DNA of 64,000 bases from Hygrophila difformis (taxonomy: Eukaryota > Streptophyta > Magnoliopsida > Lamiales > Acanthaceae), in the NCBI GenBank assembly GCA_030278955.1, contig JAOANR010000009.1, forward strand, positions 33,519,504 to 33,583,503, written 5' to 3'. Shown here one piece after another: positions 1 through 11,835 of the stretch (its first letter is position 1; every line of letters begins with the position of its first letter). Position numbers and translations under genes: made by a program. A model generated the notes under the pieces. The model searched no databases. It saw only the letters and a program-made list of their open reading frames with translations, and was not told where the DNA came from.

Positions 1-309
1 GGATGATAATGGCCAAAAAATGACCATTATTTTCAATCCATTTTCCGTGTTTTAAACGGGCATTTGATCGCATTCCGGTCTTACATTAAGTAAGAAAGCA
101 GTCGAATTGGACTAATTTATGCATAATTGTAAAAATAATAAGCTGGTGTGAAAAAGACATAAATATGTAATTTTATTACATATTTATGTTAGAAAAATCC
201 AAAAACATGAGAAAAAGAAAAGGAAACAAAAAGATGGGAAAAAGATAGAAAAGCCCACAAAAAGAATATTTTCGGCCCATCTGGCCCAATCCAGCAGGCC
301 CAGGAAGAC

Positions 310-545
310 CTTTGTCGCGGAAGCCCCTTGGCGCGATGCAGTGTTCCGCGACAAAGGCATGTTCCGCGACCAAGTGGCCCAAATGAAGAGGAGACCAGCC
401 AAGCCCCTTGGCGCGATGACCTTTGTCGCGATGGCATGCTCCGCGACAAAGGCATGTTCCGCGACCAAGATGCACAAATAGAGACACAAGACCCAGTCGA
501 GAAGCCTTGCCACATGCAGTGTGTTCCGCGACCAACTTGATGCTC
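310..545. repeat. Palindrome array A1 in Athila-1 LTR
   Basis: A cluster of TTTGTCGCGG/CCGCGACAAA half-sites in both orientations, mixed with GGCGCGATG variants. It repeats in the 3' LTR at 15615-15850. It lies upstream of the TATA box at 626, which suggests tandem binding sites in U3. Short ORFs through this block are by-products of the repeats. Confidence 0.8.
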
Positions 546-582
546 CGAGACAAAGCTGTGATGTGTGTGATGTCTTAAGACA

Positions 583-640
583 CAATGGGCTAGAATCAAG
601 GCCCATGGGCTTAGGGTTACACTTCTATAAATATGAGGTG
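583..640 (+). promoter_or_regulatory. Putative Athila-1 LTR core promoter
   Basis: An AGGCCCATGGGC palindrome (599-610) and TTAGGGTTA (611-619, telo-box-like) precede TATAAATAT at 626-634. GGCCCA and telo-box motifs followed by TATA are common plant promoter elements. The same arrangement recurs in the 3' LTR, with TATA at 15932-15940. Transcription would start near 660, leaving a very long R-U5 leader. Confidence 0.6.
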
Positions 641-1274
641 TCTCCCATGAGCTAAGGTTGGCACAGTGAAGAGATTAAAATTCTTGTAGAGCTCTTGCAG
701 GCAAGCTTAGGAGTTCCTCCTTAGGTAGAGTAGTTTAGGTTTGTTTTCATGTATTATTTAATTTTTGCTCTTAGTTTAGCTTAGTTTAGTGTTTTTACTG
801 TTCACAGTTGCTTAGATAGCCATTCTTACACTATGTTTTGGTTTCTAAACTCTTGTTTTAGGGTTTGTAATATCCAAATCATGGGTATTAACAATACCTC
901 TTCAATAATATGGGAAAACATTCATCATTTGTGTCCCAAATCATGAAATGGGTCTCACACCCCATGGATTTATGCTTTCTTTTTCATTTTGGGGTCATTT
1001 GACCCCCTTTTTGTTATTTTTATGTTTATTGTTGGCATATTATGGATAATGTTGTGTGGATGTGTGATCAAACCCTAGATTAGGACTCCTGCTTTATTTT
1101 AATATTCTGCCCATCCTTGTTATTTTTGTTTAAGCATGTTCTTCTTTATTTTGAATGTTTCTTGCTTATTTTTAGCTTAGAATAGCTTTTTGATCTGAAA
1201 TAGGGTGAGATCACGCTGTTTGCATGCCACTGTTCATTTCTGCTTTTTCTGACTTTTGTCCTGAACCACCTTGG

Positions 1275-1822
1275 GTGCCAACCGCCTTCTGGCGCGGAAC
1301 CACGTTCCGCGACAAAATGGTTGTTACGCGACCAAGGTGTTTCAAGACACTCGTCTCCATAATTTAAAACCCTTTGTCGCGGAATACCTTGTCGCGGAGC
1401 CACGTTCCGCGACAAAACTGTCCATGCATAGCGACAAAGGAGCCAAACTCTTGCATTTTGTCTTCATGGCTTTTTGTCGCGGAATCATCTTGTCGCGGAG
1501 CCACGTTCCGCGACAAAATCCCATTCTGAGACAGAAAAATTATGCCATGTTCCTTGATCTTTGAACACCTTGTCGCGGAACACCTTGTCGCGGAACCACG
1601 TTCCGCGACAAAATTTCCATGCATAGCGACAAGGGTTCAAATGCTTTAGGAATTTTCTGAAAACACTTTGTCGCGATGTCACCCTTGTCGCGGAACCACG
1701 TTCCGCGATAAAATCTTGCATAGCGACAAAGAGGCGTTATGCTGCCAAAAATTCTAAAAACTTGTCGGGATGTCCATGTCGCGGATCTCGGTCCGCGACA
1801 AAATTTATGATATCGCGACAAG
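1275..1822. repeat. Palindrome array A2 in Athila-1 LTR
   Basis: Roughly 100 bp tandem units. Each holds a near-perfect inverted repeat; the clearest, at 1585-1611, is TTGTCGCGGAAC, a CAC loop, then GTTCCGCGACAA (12 bp perfect stem). Units end in a GCATAGCGACAA(A/G)G half-site. The last unit, near 1780-1803, keeps the stem around a changed loop. A TATA-like CTCTATTTAATC sits at 1833-1844, right after the last half-site. The copy in the 3' LTR is 16574-17122. Confidence 0.85.
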
Positions 1823-4344
1823 GGTTCCTCTCCCTCTATTTAATCTCAAACAAACTTCATTCTCTCCCTATTTTATATTGCAACACTCACATCATAGCCC
1901 CACGGGTTAGGATGTAACATTCTGGAATTGCAATATAGGGTGTTATGCTGCCCAAATTTTGATTCTCCATTTGCATCACTTAACTGATTGAACCCTTGAC
2001 TCATTAATGATTAAAGATTGAGATTAGCAATAATCAAACTTCAATAATCATCATGACTAAAGGACCTTTGTTCAATTGCCATTAAAACATTCTTGTATAA
2101 ACAAAATCTCGATGGCTTAAACAGATAATCTGGACTGTAATTAATTATGGTAGGAAGGATTATTTAAGACCATCAATTGTGGACCCAATCCACAACCTTG
2201 CATGAGAAACCAATGTCTCTCATACAAGGGATCTTCTTTTGTTTCTTATTTATTTTGTCTTTGTGTGTTGTGTGGAACCATTAGTAAAGAATACATCAGA
2301 CTAATGTTGGCGGGTACTCCCTCATGGATAACTAGCTCGTATTCTGGGTATTAGTTACTAATTGTTATTTTGCATGGTCTGGATGGCTGTCAGTGGAAGC
2401 CTTGGCGGTTCGCCCATCCGGGGTTATAATAGCTGCTCGGCTGACTCCCATCCAGATACAGTTTTATTTTTATTATCTTAATTTCCAAACCTGAATCCCA
2501 ATCCGTACTGGGAGTCAGTTGGCATCAGTCAATGCCAACTGATGATCATCATAGAAGGGAAGCATGTAGGTTTTTATCCGAATTCACAGACAGTGGAGGC
2601 CCAACTGGTGTTGACACTACCATTATAGGGTCTAAGCTGTCTAAATTCGCTCCATCCGAGTGATTGGGAAATTGGACAGTAGATGTTTACAGTCCACCTG
2701 ATTATTCTGCCATTACTTTGGTCCCTTGACCACTTCATTCTGTGTTTCACCTTCTGTCTAGACCCGCATCTATATTTTGGGTCAATTAATTTTACACTTC
2801 CATATATCTTTATGCATGATAATATTATATACTATTGTGTACTATTGTGGTCTGTACTTATTTTGGGATCCTTCCCTTGGACAATAGAAGTCTAGATCTT
2901 AAACAGATATTGCTTTATAAATTTCCAACAAAAACCTCTTTATAAAATCCGGATCTGAGTAAGGGATAAATTCTTCAGTTATGACTAATTCATATTCTGT
3001 CAAGGGTTGTATTTTGGGAAATTAAGAAGCAGATTCAGCGATTAGGTCTCGCCTAGACTGAAAGGGTCTGTGTTTTAACTGAGAGTCTAGTACCTGACAG
3101 GGAATGATTTTCAAATCCATTATTTTCCAAAATTGCTGGTTGATGGAAATGTAAGATTAAGTGCTACACCGAGATGGGGTCCACTTGGATTCAAATACAG
3201 TGTAGTAAATAATCTTAGAGGAACATCATCCAGGCCTTGGTTATTTTCCAAGATAGGGTTGAGTTTTCTTTCAACTGCTATCCTCTTCTGCTAAAGCCTA
3301 CTTTTGAGTCCTGAGTGAGTGCATCCGGAACGAACTAATTTATTAGTTCGTTTCATTAGTCTGTATCTCATAATCACCCGGAAGGGAGTGAACACACTAG
3401 TGGTTCACTGAGAGCCGGGAATTCTTGATCCATACTCCTTCATTCTGATGGGGAGCTGTCTTTTACTACCAGGGTCAGATTTTCAAAACCTTCGAGTGAT
3501 AGGTTTTAAATGCTTTCTTTACCGCTTTCTTTTAACCGCTTTCATTAGAGGTCACTCGGTTGTATTGAGAGTTGTGTAACTGCTACTAGGATTGACAGTT
3601 AAGGGATAGTTTAGGGCTGAATTCAAATCTTTGGGTGTGACATGGGAGAATGATAGTGGTACTTGGCATTTCAATAAATGATGTGTCGGGTGTTGCTTTT
3701 CCACCACAGATGAAGTAACACACCCAGGCCAGGGCAGTCACGAATCTGTGGTATCTTAGAATTTGCGGTCTTAAGAACATGTAAACTCATATTGCAAGTA
3801 CCTGTCTGTTAAAGGGAAAGCCTTATTGAGAGCATGAGAATTAGCTATCTGATAGAATTATCCCAAACAAAGATCTGCGTATAAAAATGGAAGTTTAATA
3901 TTGCTGTGTCTCACTCTTGTCCAATTTTCATTCTTTTCTTCCTGTCCTTTCTGTCTACATTGTGACTCAACTTCACGGTAGGCACAATGCACATTTTCCC
4001 TGCTTTCGTAGATAATGTTTACTGCATTCCTAGAATAATTCTTATCCGCTTTCTAGAATAGATTTATTTTCTTTGTAGATTAATTTAACTGCTTTCAAGA
4101 TCTAGTTTAAATTCCCGTCAGTAGATATTAATCATCTTTCAAACCTATTGAGCAATACGAATGGAAAATCTAGTAAAACGACGTGGGACCTGCTTCTATC
4201 GCACATCCTCCAGTGAACGATCCGGTCTTACTATAAATTACTGCAATTTTTGACACCGTGCGCTTTCGGGGGCACAGTTTCTTAACTACGAGCAATAAAA
4301 ACATGACTACGTATAAATATATCCCTAATCACAACACCGCCATC

Positions 4345-4490
4345 ATAAATTGGTTTCATTAAATAAAACCTAAACCAGGATCATGATTTTTTGGAAAATA
4401 CTCATGTAGTGGGAATCTGTCAAAAAGTTTCATGGCAGGAACTCTTATGGCAAGAATTGATGAGAAGTATCATGGCATATCTGCCGGGGA
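4345..4490 (+). repeat. Degenerate duplicate of the Athila-1 U5/primer-site junction
   Basis: TGTCAAAAAGTTTCATGGC at 4419-4437 repeats the true LTR end and primer-site start (TGTCAAAAGTTTCATGGC near 4728-4745). The upstream flanks are also alike (AAATAAAACCTAAACC against AATAAATCTAACC). At 4474-4491 a second block, TGGCATATCTGCCGGGGA, matches the primer site except for five central bases. It looks like an old ~310 bp tandem duplication at the end of U5. Confidence 0.55.
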
Positions 4491-4740
4491 TCCTCAGTGT
4501 GACAGGCTGAAGGTCAACCTATCCCGGCTATGCCATGAGAGTTGTCAACATTCCATGACAGAGAGGACCACAGCGCCATTTGAAACCAACGCACCATACT
4601 TGAGTAATAAAAAGACAGTTAAGCTTAACATATATGTATCCCTAAACCCTTTCCCGTGAATCATAACTCTTTTCTTGTAATAAATCTAACCTGGTATATT
4701 TTAGAAAAAGCTCGTGGGACGGAAATTGTCAAAAGTTTCA

Positions 4741-4758
4741 TGGCGCCGTTGCCGGGGA
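4741..4758 (+). other. Primer binding site, tRNA-Asp
   Basis: TGGCGCCGTTGCCGGGGA is the reverse complement of the 3' end of plant tRNA-Asp(GUC) with its CCA tail. This is the primer used by Athila-type elements, and the site adjoins the LTR end. The 143 bases from here to the ATG at 4902 are untranslated leader. Confidence 0.9.
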
Positions 4759-4901
4759 GGATGCAGCGCCATTTTATTTAGAGAATTACATTCCTCATTG
4801 CTCCTAGAGTAGCCTATACATATAATTATAAATATTCACCTTCAGAACCACTTCTAACCTGGGGATTGTACAGGTACTGTCATTATTGAAGCCGTTGTTC
4901 T

Positions 4902-7900
4902 ATGCAAAGGAGGAAGCAGACGCCAGCCGAGATCCCGTTTAATTCAGAGATAGAAAAGACAGCTCGACGTCTTAGGGCGGAGACTAAACGAAGAAGGGAA
5001 CGGGAACGACAGGCATTACTTTCGCCAAGCACCAGCAGCGATATTTCCGAAATGGCAAACCCTGACATCCCACCAATCATTCAACCCAATCCCCCACTTC
5101 ACAACATTGAGGAAGACCCCGAAGATGCTGATCATGATGATTTGGATGATCCCCCTCCCCAGATCATACAAGGAGGTGGGAATCCACCAAACATGGAGCA
5201 GCAGCACTTCGAGGCACCCCCTCCCAACCCGAACCAAAACCCACCAAACAACCAAAACCAACCAAATCAGCAAAATTTCCCAAACCAACAGAATCAGCAA
5301 TACCATAACCCCCATCAGAATCCCCCGAATCCGAATGATTTCAATGATCCGAGGAACTATTTCATGCCTCAGAACTACTACCCACAGCAGTACCAAGGCG
5401 GGCCTGAGAACAATCATCAAGAAGCAGCTGCTGCTGATTACATGCAGCCGATTTTAGAGCCATATCTGAACATTCCTGGACAAGCTCCATTCCTGGCCAG
5501 GAATTTCGAACTGAAACCGGCCCTAATCAATCTAGTCCAGAGCAACCAGTTTGCCGGAGCAAGTCATGAAGATCCCCATGATCACCTGCAAACCTTCCTA
5601 GAATTGTGTGACACGATCAAGAATCGTGATGTACCCGCAAACACTATTCGACTAAGGCTATTCCCCTTCTCTCTGACAAGCGGAGCACGAACATGGTACA
5701 AGTCACTGCCCGTAAATCAGAAGTCTACATGGGAAGATGTGATCAGAAACTTCCTAGCAGAATACTTCCCGGAGTCCAAGGTGGATGAATGCCGCTCCAA
5801 AATTGCGGAATTCAAGATGAAACCAGACGAGTCCTTGTATGATGCAAAGGAAAGATTCTTCAACCTACTCAGAAAGTGTCCTCAACATGGCTTCCATGAC
5901 TGGGAGAGACTGAGAAAGTTCTACAGTGGTCTGACCCCAGCATGGAAATCCATGCTTGATGCTGCTGGTGGTCAACATTTGCTCTACATACCGATGGACC
6001 AAGCCTGGGCAAAGATTGAAGCCATGAGTGTAAACCGTTCTGTTCTAACTGATGATGGTAATCTCACTCCCCCTCGTAGTTTATGTGCTGTAGGTACAGT
6101 AGAGAAGTCAGACATTGAAAAACTTCAAGAGCAAGTGGCAGCGTTGTCTGTAAATCAAGGAGTTGGAAGTTCTGCGCAGGGACAGCAAACTGATGTGATC
6201 TGTGGACTGTGTCAAGGCGCTCATGCAACTGACACATGCGAGCAAGTCACAGCTGAGAGCTGTAACTATGCAGGAGCCTTTCCAAATAGACACCCGAATT
6301 TGTCTTATTCAAACAACAACGCCTTAAACTCACATCTCTTGAACAAGCCACAGCAACAACGGTTCAACCCTCAGCAGAACCAAGGATTCAATCAGAACAG
6401 GGGCCAACATTTTCAGAATCCAGGTTTCCAACCTCAGATCCAGCAGAGGCCGCCTCAGAATTTCCAGAACTTTCAGCCCAATCAGAGTTTCCAGCCTCAG
6501 TTTGTCCCAAACCAAGGCCAGTGGAATCAGAATCAGCATCAAAATCAGAATCAGAATCAAAAGCCTCCTTCAAGGCTTGAGAATCTGATGACTGATTTCA
6601 TCACTAGTCAGAAAGAGATCAACAATCAACTGCAGGCCTCCATCAGAAATGTGGAGACCCAAGTTACACAGATGGCTAACGAGATGCAGAAAAGGGACAA
6701 AGGAACATTGCCTAGTACTGCGGAAAAGAACCCGCAATGCAAGGCAATAACCTTGAAATCTGGAAGAGTACTAGCTGGACCAAAGGGAGCAGATACTGGA
6801 GCGGAATTTGAAGAAGATGATATTGTTGACAATGCTGGTAAGGAAGCTGATAATGGGAATAAAGCGGAAAAAGAGACAGCCGAATTGCAGACTGAAGCTG
6901 CGCCCAAAAAGGCTGAAACAGATAAGGGTACAGGTGAAGGTACAACTTCCTTCCCTTCACCACCAAAAATTGCTAATAACAAGTACATGCCCAGGATTCC
7001 TTATCCTGCGCGGCTTAAAAATAAAGAACATGATCTTAAATTCAAGAAATTTCTGCAACGATTAAAGTCTGTAGAGATAACCATTCCTCTCACAGAAATG
7101 ATTTCCGAAATGCCCATCTATGCTAAGTTCTTGAAAGAATTGATTTCAGGAAAAAGGCAGGTTGAGCAGGAAGAGGTAATTATTCTCAACAGCACATGCA
7201 GTGCCATCGTTCAGAGGAGAATGCCTGAAAAGAAAGAGGACCCCGGATGTTGCACACTTCCAGTACAATTCGGAAAGGCCAAAGTGAGTATGGGGCTTTG
7301 TGATTTAGGATCAAGCATCAATGTGATGCCACTAGCTATGGCTGTTCGCCTTAAGCTTGGAGAAATTCAACCGGTCAAGATGAGACTGCAACTTGCAGAC
7401 AGATCGATCACTCAGCCCGTAGGAATCCTTAAGGATGTTGTAGTCAAAACCGGGCAGGTTCTTTTCCCGGTCGACTTCATCATCCTCGACATTGAAGAGG
7501 ATTCTGAAATGCCGCTTATCCTTGGACGCCCATTTCTAGGCACTGGTGGTGCACTGATTGACGCTAAATCCGGAAAAGTCACCTTAAGGGTCGATGGCGA
7601 GGAGATCATCTTTGATATGGAGAAATTGCAGAAATTTCCGAATGACAGTTCTTGTTTCTCATTTGAAAATGTAATAGTTAGGGAAGAGCCAGACTCTGAA
7701 CTTGATTGTGAAATGATGCTGGATGAACTATCAAAGCAGGTACTGAAGCCTGCTGGCATGGAGCACAAAGGATGCAAAGCCGTTCACTTTCCCGATCCCG
7801 AAACAGGGGATTTGGAGGAATTTGACGGCATCGACTTCCATGATGATGCCAACCAAGAGGAGGAAGAGGATCCTGTACTGATGCAGGATCCCGAAGGTAA

Positions 7901-10862
7901 ATCTGTTCTCCCACTACCCAATTCTCGCAAACTACTCCCTTCCGTTGAATGTCCACCAGAGCTTGAACTTAAAACACTACCCGATCATCTCAAGTACGCG
8001 TTTCTCGCAGAACATAAAAAGTTACCCGTGATTGTTTCGGCTAAGCTCTCCCAAGAGCAAGAAAACGCTCTGGTGGACGTTCTTAAGAAACATGTACATG
8101 CAATAGGTTGGACCATTTCTGATATAAAAGGAATAAGCCCTTCTATTTGCATGCACAGGATTCTAATGGAAGAAGAGTTTAAACCCTCCCGTCAACCTCA
8201 GAGGCGATTGAACCCCCTTATGCAGGAAGTGGTGAGGAAAGAAGTTATCAAGCTCTTAGATGCTGGTATAATCTATCCTATCTCTGATAGCAAATGGGTT
8301 AGCCCGGTGCAGGTCGTACCCAAACGAGGAGGGATGTGCATAACCAAGAATGAGCAAGGAGAAGAGGTTGCAACCAGGCCAGTGACCGGATGGAGAGTTT
8401 GTATCGACTACCGGAAGCTGAACGAGGCCACACGCAAGGACCATTTTCCATTGCCATTCATTGATCAGATGCTTGAGAGGTTGGCAGGGAGAGAGTTTTA
8501 TTGCTTTTTGGATGGTTATTCTGGTTATAATCAGATTGTTATCTCTAGTGAAGACCATGAGAAAACCACTTTTACTTGCCCGTACGGCACTTTTGCCTAT
8601 CGACGGATGCCTTTTGGTTTGTGCAATGCACCTGCTACTTTTCAAAGATGCATGATGTCTATTTTCTCTGAATTTATCGAAAAATGCATTGAGGTCTTTA
8701 TGGATGACTTCTCTGTATATGGAGATACGTTCGAAGATTGTTTGACCAATCTTGCTAAGATTTTAAAGAGGTGTGAGGACACTAACTTGGTTTTAAATTG
8801 GGAAAAGTGCCATTTTATGGTCACTGAGGGCATAGTGTTAGGTCATCGCATTTCTCGTGCAGGCATTGAAGTTGATCCAGCCAAAGTTTCCATCATTTCC
8901 AATCTCCCTCTTCCTAACTCGATCAAATCAGTTAGGAGCTTCTTAGGGCATGCCGGTTTTTACCGGCGATTCATTAAGGATTTCTCTAAAATTGCCAAGC
9001 CGCTCACTAATCTGCTTTGTAAAGAAAATCCTTTCTTAATAAATGAAGCGTGTGTCCAAGCCTTTGACACGCTCAAGAAGATGTTGGTTTCTGCACCGAT
9101 AGTGCAACCACCCGATTGGTCACTGCCTTTCGAGGTAATGTGCGATGCTAGTGGTCTCGCCGTAGGCGCAGTTCTTGGACAACATAAGGATGGGAGACAC
9201 TGCGTAATTCATTACGCGAGTCACGCCCTGAATGAAGCCCAAGTTAACTACACCACAACGGAGAAAGAGATGTATGCTGTAGTCTTCGCGTTTGACAAGT
9301 TCAGACAGTACCTGATAGGTACAAAGACCATAGTATACACTGATCATACAACATTGAGATACTTGTTTAGCAAACAAGATGCAAAACCTCGATTAATCAG
9401 GTGGGTACTTCTGTTGCAAGAATTCGACATCATAATAAAAGATAGGCGAGGTCGAGATAATGGTGCTGCTGACCACTTATCTCGATTAGATAATGATAAA
9501 AAGGAAAAAGCCGTCAATGAAGATTTCCCGGACGAACAGTTGTTCGCGTTGCATCTGCATAATCAAGCTTGTCCATGGTTTTCCGACATCGCTAACTTCT
9601 TGGCATGCGGAGTAACCCCACAGTTTTCGAACTATCATCAGAGGAATAAGTTCAAACGAGATGTATTAAGTTACTTCTGGGAAGAACCTTATCTCTTCAA
9701 ACACTGCCCTGATTTAATAATCAGGCGATGTGTGACCGAGCATGAAGCTTATCAAATTGTCAGAAAATGCCATGAATCAGAATATGGAGGTCACCATGGT
9801 CCCGCTCGAACGGCCCACAAGGTCCTCGAATGTGGATTTTATTGGCCTCACATCTATGAGGATTGCAGGACATTTGTTAAGGGCTGTGACAGATGCCAAA
9901 GATTAGGAAACATCTCCAAGAGGGATGAGATGCCTCAAAAGGGGATTCTCACACTTGAGATCTTTGATGTATGGGGCATTGACTTCATGGGACCGTTTCC
10001 ACCATCTGGTGGAAACTACTATATCTTGGTAGCTGTCGATTACGTATCCAAATGGGTCGAGGCTGTCGCATTACCGACCAATGATGGTAGCCAAGTCATC
10101 AAGTTCCTCAAGAACAACATTTTCAGTCGATTTGGCGTACCTAGGGTGGTGATATCTGATGGAGGAACACACTCTATTAATAAAGGTTTTGAAACTTTAA
10201 TGAGTAAAAATGGGATCCTCCATAAGATAGGCACGCCTTACCATCCTCAGACTAGTGGTCAAGTCGAAGTATCCAATCGCGAAATCAAACACATACTCGA
10301 AGCCACTATCGGGATAACCCAAAAGGATTGGGCACGTAAGCTCAATGATGCTCTATGGGCATACCGCACAGCATATAAGACTCCCATCGGGATGTCTCCA
10401 TATAGGCTGGTCTTCGGAAAAGCCTGTCATTTACCCGTAGAGCTAGAGCATAAAGCTTACTGGGCCGTTAAAACGCTTAACTTCGATCCGAAAGTTGCTC
10501 AGAGCAAACGTAAGTTGGACCTCAATGAAATTGAGGAAATACGAGCGCAAGCTTATGAAAGCTCTCGAATTTACAAGGAGCGGACCCAGAAGTTGCACGA
10601 TCGCCGGATCAAACCTAAGTATTTTTATGTTGGTCAACATGTGTTATTGTTCAATACTAGGTTGAAGCTGTTCCCCGGAAAGCTCAAATCTAGATGGGAA
10701 GGACCACATGAAGTACTAGAGGTGTTCAAAAATGGAGCTGTCAGGATCCGAACTGATAGGGGCGATATAGTGGTGAATGGACAACGATTAAAAGAGTACC
10801 TTGGACAGTTCGATCCGGAGAAAGAAAGCCAAGCAGTGGCAGACCCGGCCTACACTCAATAA
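4902..10862 (+). CDS. gag-pol: Athila-type gag-pol polyprotein, intact (1986 aa)
   Basis: One uninterrupted frame carries all replication functions. The retrotransposon gag core is about residues 200-380. A zinc knuckle [13 protein letters not shown] at ~434-446 has the CX2CX3HX4C spacing. A Gln/Asn-rich stretch spans ~455-570. The aspartic protease motif CDLGSS has its Asp at ~801. RT carries FMDD at 1266-1269, and RNase H has CDAS with Asp ~1415. The integrase has an HHCC finger at ~1625-1668 and catalytic Asp 1694, Asp 1753 and Glu 1789 (DD35E spacing). The start is the first ATG with a basic N-terminus, as in other Athila Gag proteins. There is no stop or frameshift, so the element could be functional apart from its damaged 3' LTR. 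The flank of the second catalytic Asp reads DGGTHSINK where Athila-2 has DGGSHFVNR. Confidence 0.95.
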   Translation: MQRRKQTPAEIPFNSEIEKTARRLRAETKRRRERERQALLSPSTSSDISEMANPDIPPIIQPNPPLHNIEEDPEDADHDDLDDPPPQIIQGGGNPPNMEQQHFEAPPPNPNQNPPNNQNQPNQQNFPNQQNQQYHNPHQNPPNPNDFNDPRNYFMPQNYYPQQYQGGPENNHQEAAAADYMQPILEPYLNIPGQAPFLARNFELKPALINLVQSNQFAGASHEDPHDHLQTFLELCDTIKNRDVPANTIRLRLFPFSLTSGARTWYKSLPVNQKSTWEDVIRNFLAEYFPESKVDECRSKIAEFKMKPDESLYDAKERFFNLLRKCPQHGFHDWERLRKFYSGLTPAWKSMLDAAGGQHLLYIPMDQAWAKIEAMSVNRSVLTDDGNLTPPRSLCAVGTVEKSDIEKLQEQVAALSVNQGVGSSAQGQQTDVICGLCQGAHATDTCEQVTAESCNYAGAFPNRHPNLSYSNNNALNSHLLNKPQQQRFNPQQNQGFNQNRGQHFQNPGFQPQIQQRPPQNFQNFQPNQSFQPQFVPNQGQWNQNQHQNQNQNQKPPSRLENLMTDFITSQKEINNQLQASIRNVETQVTQMANEMQKRDKGTLPSTAEKNPQCKAITLKSGRVLAGPKGADTGAEFEEDDIVDNAGKEADNGNKAEKETAELQTEAAPKKAETDKGTGEGTTSFPSPPKIANNKYMPRIPYPARLKNKEHDLKFKKFLQRLKSVEITIPLTEMISEMPIYAKFLKELISGKRQVEQEEVIILNSTCSAIVQRRMPEKKEDPGCCTLPVQFGKAKVSMGLCDLGSSINVMPLAMAVRLKLGEIQPVKMRLQLADRSITQPVGILKDVVVKTGQVLFPVDFIILDIEEDSEMPLILGRPFLGTGGALIDAKSGKVTLRVDGEEIIFDMEKLQKFPNDSSCFSFENVIVREEPDSELDCEMMLDELSKQVLKPAGMEHKGCKAVHFPDPETGDLEEFDGIDFHDDANQEEEEDPVLMQDPEGKSVLPLPNSRKLLPSVECPPELELKTLPDHLKYAFLAEHKKLPVIVSAKLSQEQENALVDVLKKHVHAIGWTISDIKGISPSICMHRILMEEEFKPSRQPQRRLNPLMQEVVRKEVIKLLDAGIIYPISDSKWVSPVQVVPKRGGMCITKNEQGEEVATRPVTGWRVCIDYRKLNEATRKDHFPLPFIDQMLERLAGREFYCFLDGYSGYNQIVISSEDHEKTTFTCPYGTFAYRRMPFGLCNAPATFQRCMMSIFSEFIEKCIEVFMDDFSVYGDTFEDCLTNLAKILKRCEDTNLVLNWEKCHFMVTEGIVLGHRISRAGIEVDPAKVSIISNLPLPNSIKSVRSFLGHAGFYRRFIKDFSKIAKPLTNLLCKENPFLINEACVQAFDTLKKMLVSAPIVQPPDWSLPFEVMCDASGLAVGAVLGQHKDGRHCVIHYASHALNEAQVNYTTTEKEMYAVVFAFDKFRQYLIGTKTIVYTDHTTLRYLFSKQDAKPRLIRWVLLLQEFDIIIKDRRGRDNGAADHLSRLDNDKKEKAVNEDFPDEQLFALHLHNQACPWFSDIANFLACGVTPQFSNYHQRNKFKRDVLSYFWEEPYLFKHCPDLIIRRCVTEHEAYQIVRKCHESEYGGHHGPARTAHKVLECGFYWPHIYEDCRTFVKGCDRCQRLGNISKRDEMPQKGILTLEIFDVWGIDFMGPFPPSGGNYYILVAVDYVSKWVEAVALPTNDGSQVIKFLKNNIFSRFGVPRVVISDGGTHSINKGFETLMSKNGILHKIGTPYHPQTSGQVEVSNREIKHILEATIGITQKDWARKLNDALWAYRTAYKTPIGMSPYRLVFGKACHLPVELEHKAYWAVKTLNFDPKVAQSKRKLDLNEIEEIRAQAYESSRIYKERTQKLHDRRIKPKYFYVGQHVLLFNTRLKLFPGKLKSRWEGPHEVLEVFKNGAVRIRTDRGDIVVNGQRLKEYLGQFDPEKESQAVADPAYTQ

Positions 10863-10969
10863 GAAACAACATTTAAAAATACAAAAATTTTAGTTTATAT
10901 ATATATATATATATAGTATATATTTACAGTACTTATTTCATGACGAGCAAGTACCCAAAGATCAATTAA
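10863..10969 (+). other. Short untranslated spacer after pol with AT microsatellite
   Basis: An AT dinucleotide run at about 10896-10922 follows the pol stop codon. Nothing else is recognisable before the hairpin module. Confidence 0.5.
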
Positions 10970-11007
10970 ACATTTAGAGTACTAAGACTCTAAATGTGAG
11001 GATGTTG
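10970..11007 (+). other. Hairpin-GTGAGGATG module 1 (end of pol)
   Basis: An 11 bp perfect stem (ACATTTAGAGT, loop ACTAAG, ACTCTAAATGT) runs straight into GAGGATGTTG. The same motif, with a different hairpin in front, recurs at 12863-12900 and before the 3' LTR at 15275-15313. An acceptor-like CTATCTTGCAG follows at 11041-11051. Confidence 0.6.
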
Positions 11008-11357
11008 ATATTTGGAGAAAATCTAATGCATTTCATTCATCTATCTTGCAGAAGTTCGGAACCCCCAAAAAGAGGAGCAGATAAGAGTAACATGGAAAAC
11101 CAGGTTCTTGGTTGGATTAGTTCCATAAGTCTAAGAAAACGTTTTCGGGAATTGAAGAAATTCAATACCCGAAACAAAATTCACAGATAAATGGAACTAA
11201 CCCAACCTAATTTTATGCAAGTGGATTGTTTAATTTTCAGCCCAGCATTTTGAATTTACTTGGACTGAATTTATTCAGCCCAAATCAAATAAAATGGACT
11301 CAGGCCCACATCACACTCGGGCCCAGTCCAAGAAAATTTGAAAATTCAAAAAAATTC
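11008..11357 (+). other. Non-coding stretch after module 1
   Basis: No gene seen. Short open frames here have no recognisable domains. The sequence lies between the possible splice acceptor at 11051 and the palindrome array. Confidence 0.4.
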
Positions 11358-11671
11358 TTTGTCGCGGAAGGTCCTTTGTCGCGATGTCATACATCGCGAC
11401 CAGGCCCTGTTCCGCGACAAACTCCCTTTTCCTTCTTAACCCTTCTCCGGTGATTGTCGCGATGCACCTTGTCGCGGAGCATGACTCCGCGACCAAGCCC
11501 TGCTCCGCGACATGATCTGCGTTGACCTTGTCTCCATACTGAGCTTTGTCGCGGTAGCCTTGTCGCGGAGCATGACTCAGCGACCAACCCTCAACTCCGC
11601 GACCTCTCTGATGTCGCTATGCCTTGTCGCGGAACCTGGTTCCGCGACAAAGTCTCGGATTCCGCGACAAA
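11358..11671. repeat. Palindrome array A3, internal copy upstream of the F-box unit
   Basis: The same TTTGTCGCGG/CCGCGACAAA half-sites as in the LTR arrays, here outside the LTR and immediately upstream of a TATA box and a short first exon. Spacing and intervening sequence differ from the LTR arrays, so this is a related rather than copied array. Confidence 0.8.
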
Positions 11672-11835
11672 AGTTCAAGTATTTATACCCCCCCACCCCC
11701 TCCAGTTTCTTTTCACTTTCTCTTGTCATTTCAACTTCCTCCAACTTCTTCATCTTCTTTTCCCCCATTTTTCTCTCATCCGAACGAACACCACGTGTTC
11801 TTCGCACTCTTGCACTCCTTTTCCAAGGGGAAACT
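11672..11835 (+). promoter_or_regulatory. Putative promoter and leader of the F-box unit
   Basis: TATTTATACC at 11680-11689 sits ~10 bases after the last palindrome half-site. A CT-rich leader follows with no ATG until 11836, where the context AAACTATGG has A at -3 and G at +4. This looks like an internal RNA polymerase II promoter. Confidence 0.5.

Larger units (their letters stand above)
4..4740 (+). repeat. Athila-1 5' LTR (about 4.7 kb)
   Basis: It begins TGATAATGG, matching the 3' copy at 15312, and ends ...TTTCA directly against the tRNA-Asp primer site. The size is well above typical LTRs. It contains two palindrome arrays (310-545 and 1275-1822), a TATA region near 626 and, near its 3' end, a degenerate copy of its own U5/primer-site junction. 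The right border could be a few bases earlier, because Athila-2 has a 6 nt spacer before its primer site. Apart from these items I see no gene between 1850 and 4350, only AT-rich non-coding DNA. Confidence 0.8.

Noticed and set aside
176..606. Overlapping open frames of 125-140 codons on the minus strand in the Athila-1 LTR (repeated at 15482-15912)
   Set aside because: They run through the palindrome array, yield repeated VAEH/RGT-type peptides in several frames and have no domain; they are by-products of the repeat.
1146..1821. Several 60-97 codon frames with VAERGSATR-like repeats
   Set aside because: Direct translation of the TTGTCGCGGAAC array in multiple frames; no coding signal.
310..1822. 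CRISPR-like array (short palindromic repeats with spacers)
   Set aside because: Repeats are in both orientations, units are imperfect and ~100 bp, and the context is a plant retrotransposon LTR with no cas genes.
6330..6573. Minus-strand Leu/Ile- or Asp/Ser-rich frames opposite gag
   Set aside because: Antisense of the Gln/Asn-rich gag region; low-complexity shadows.
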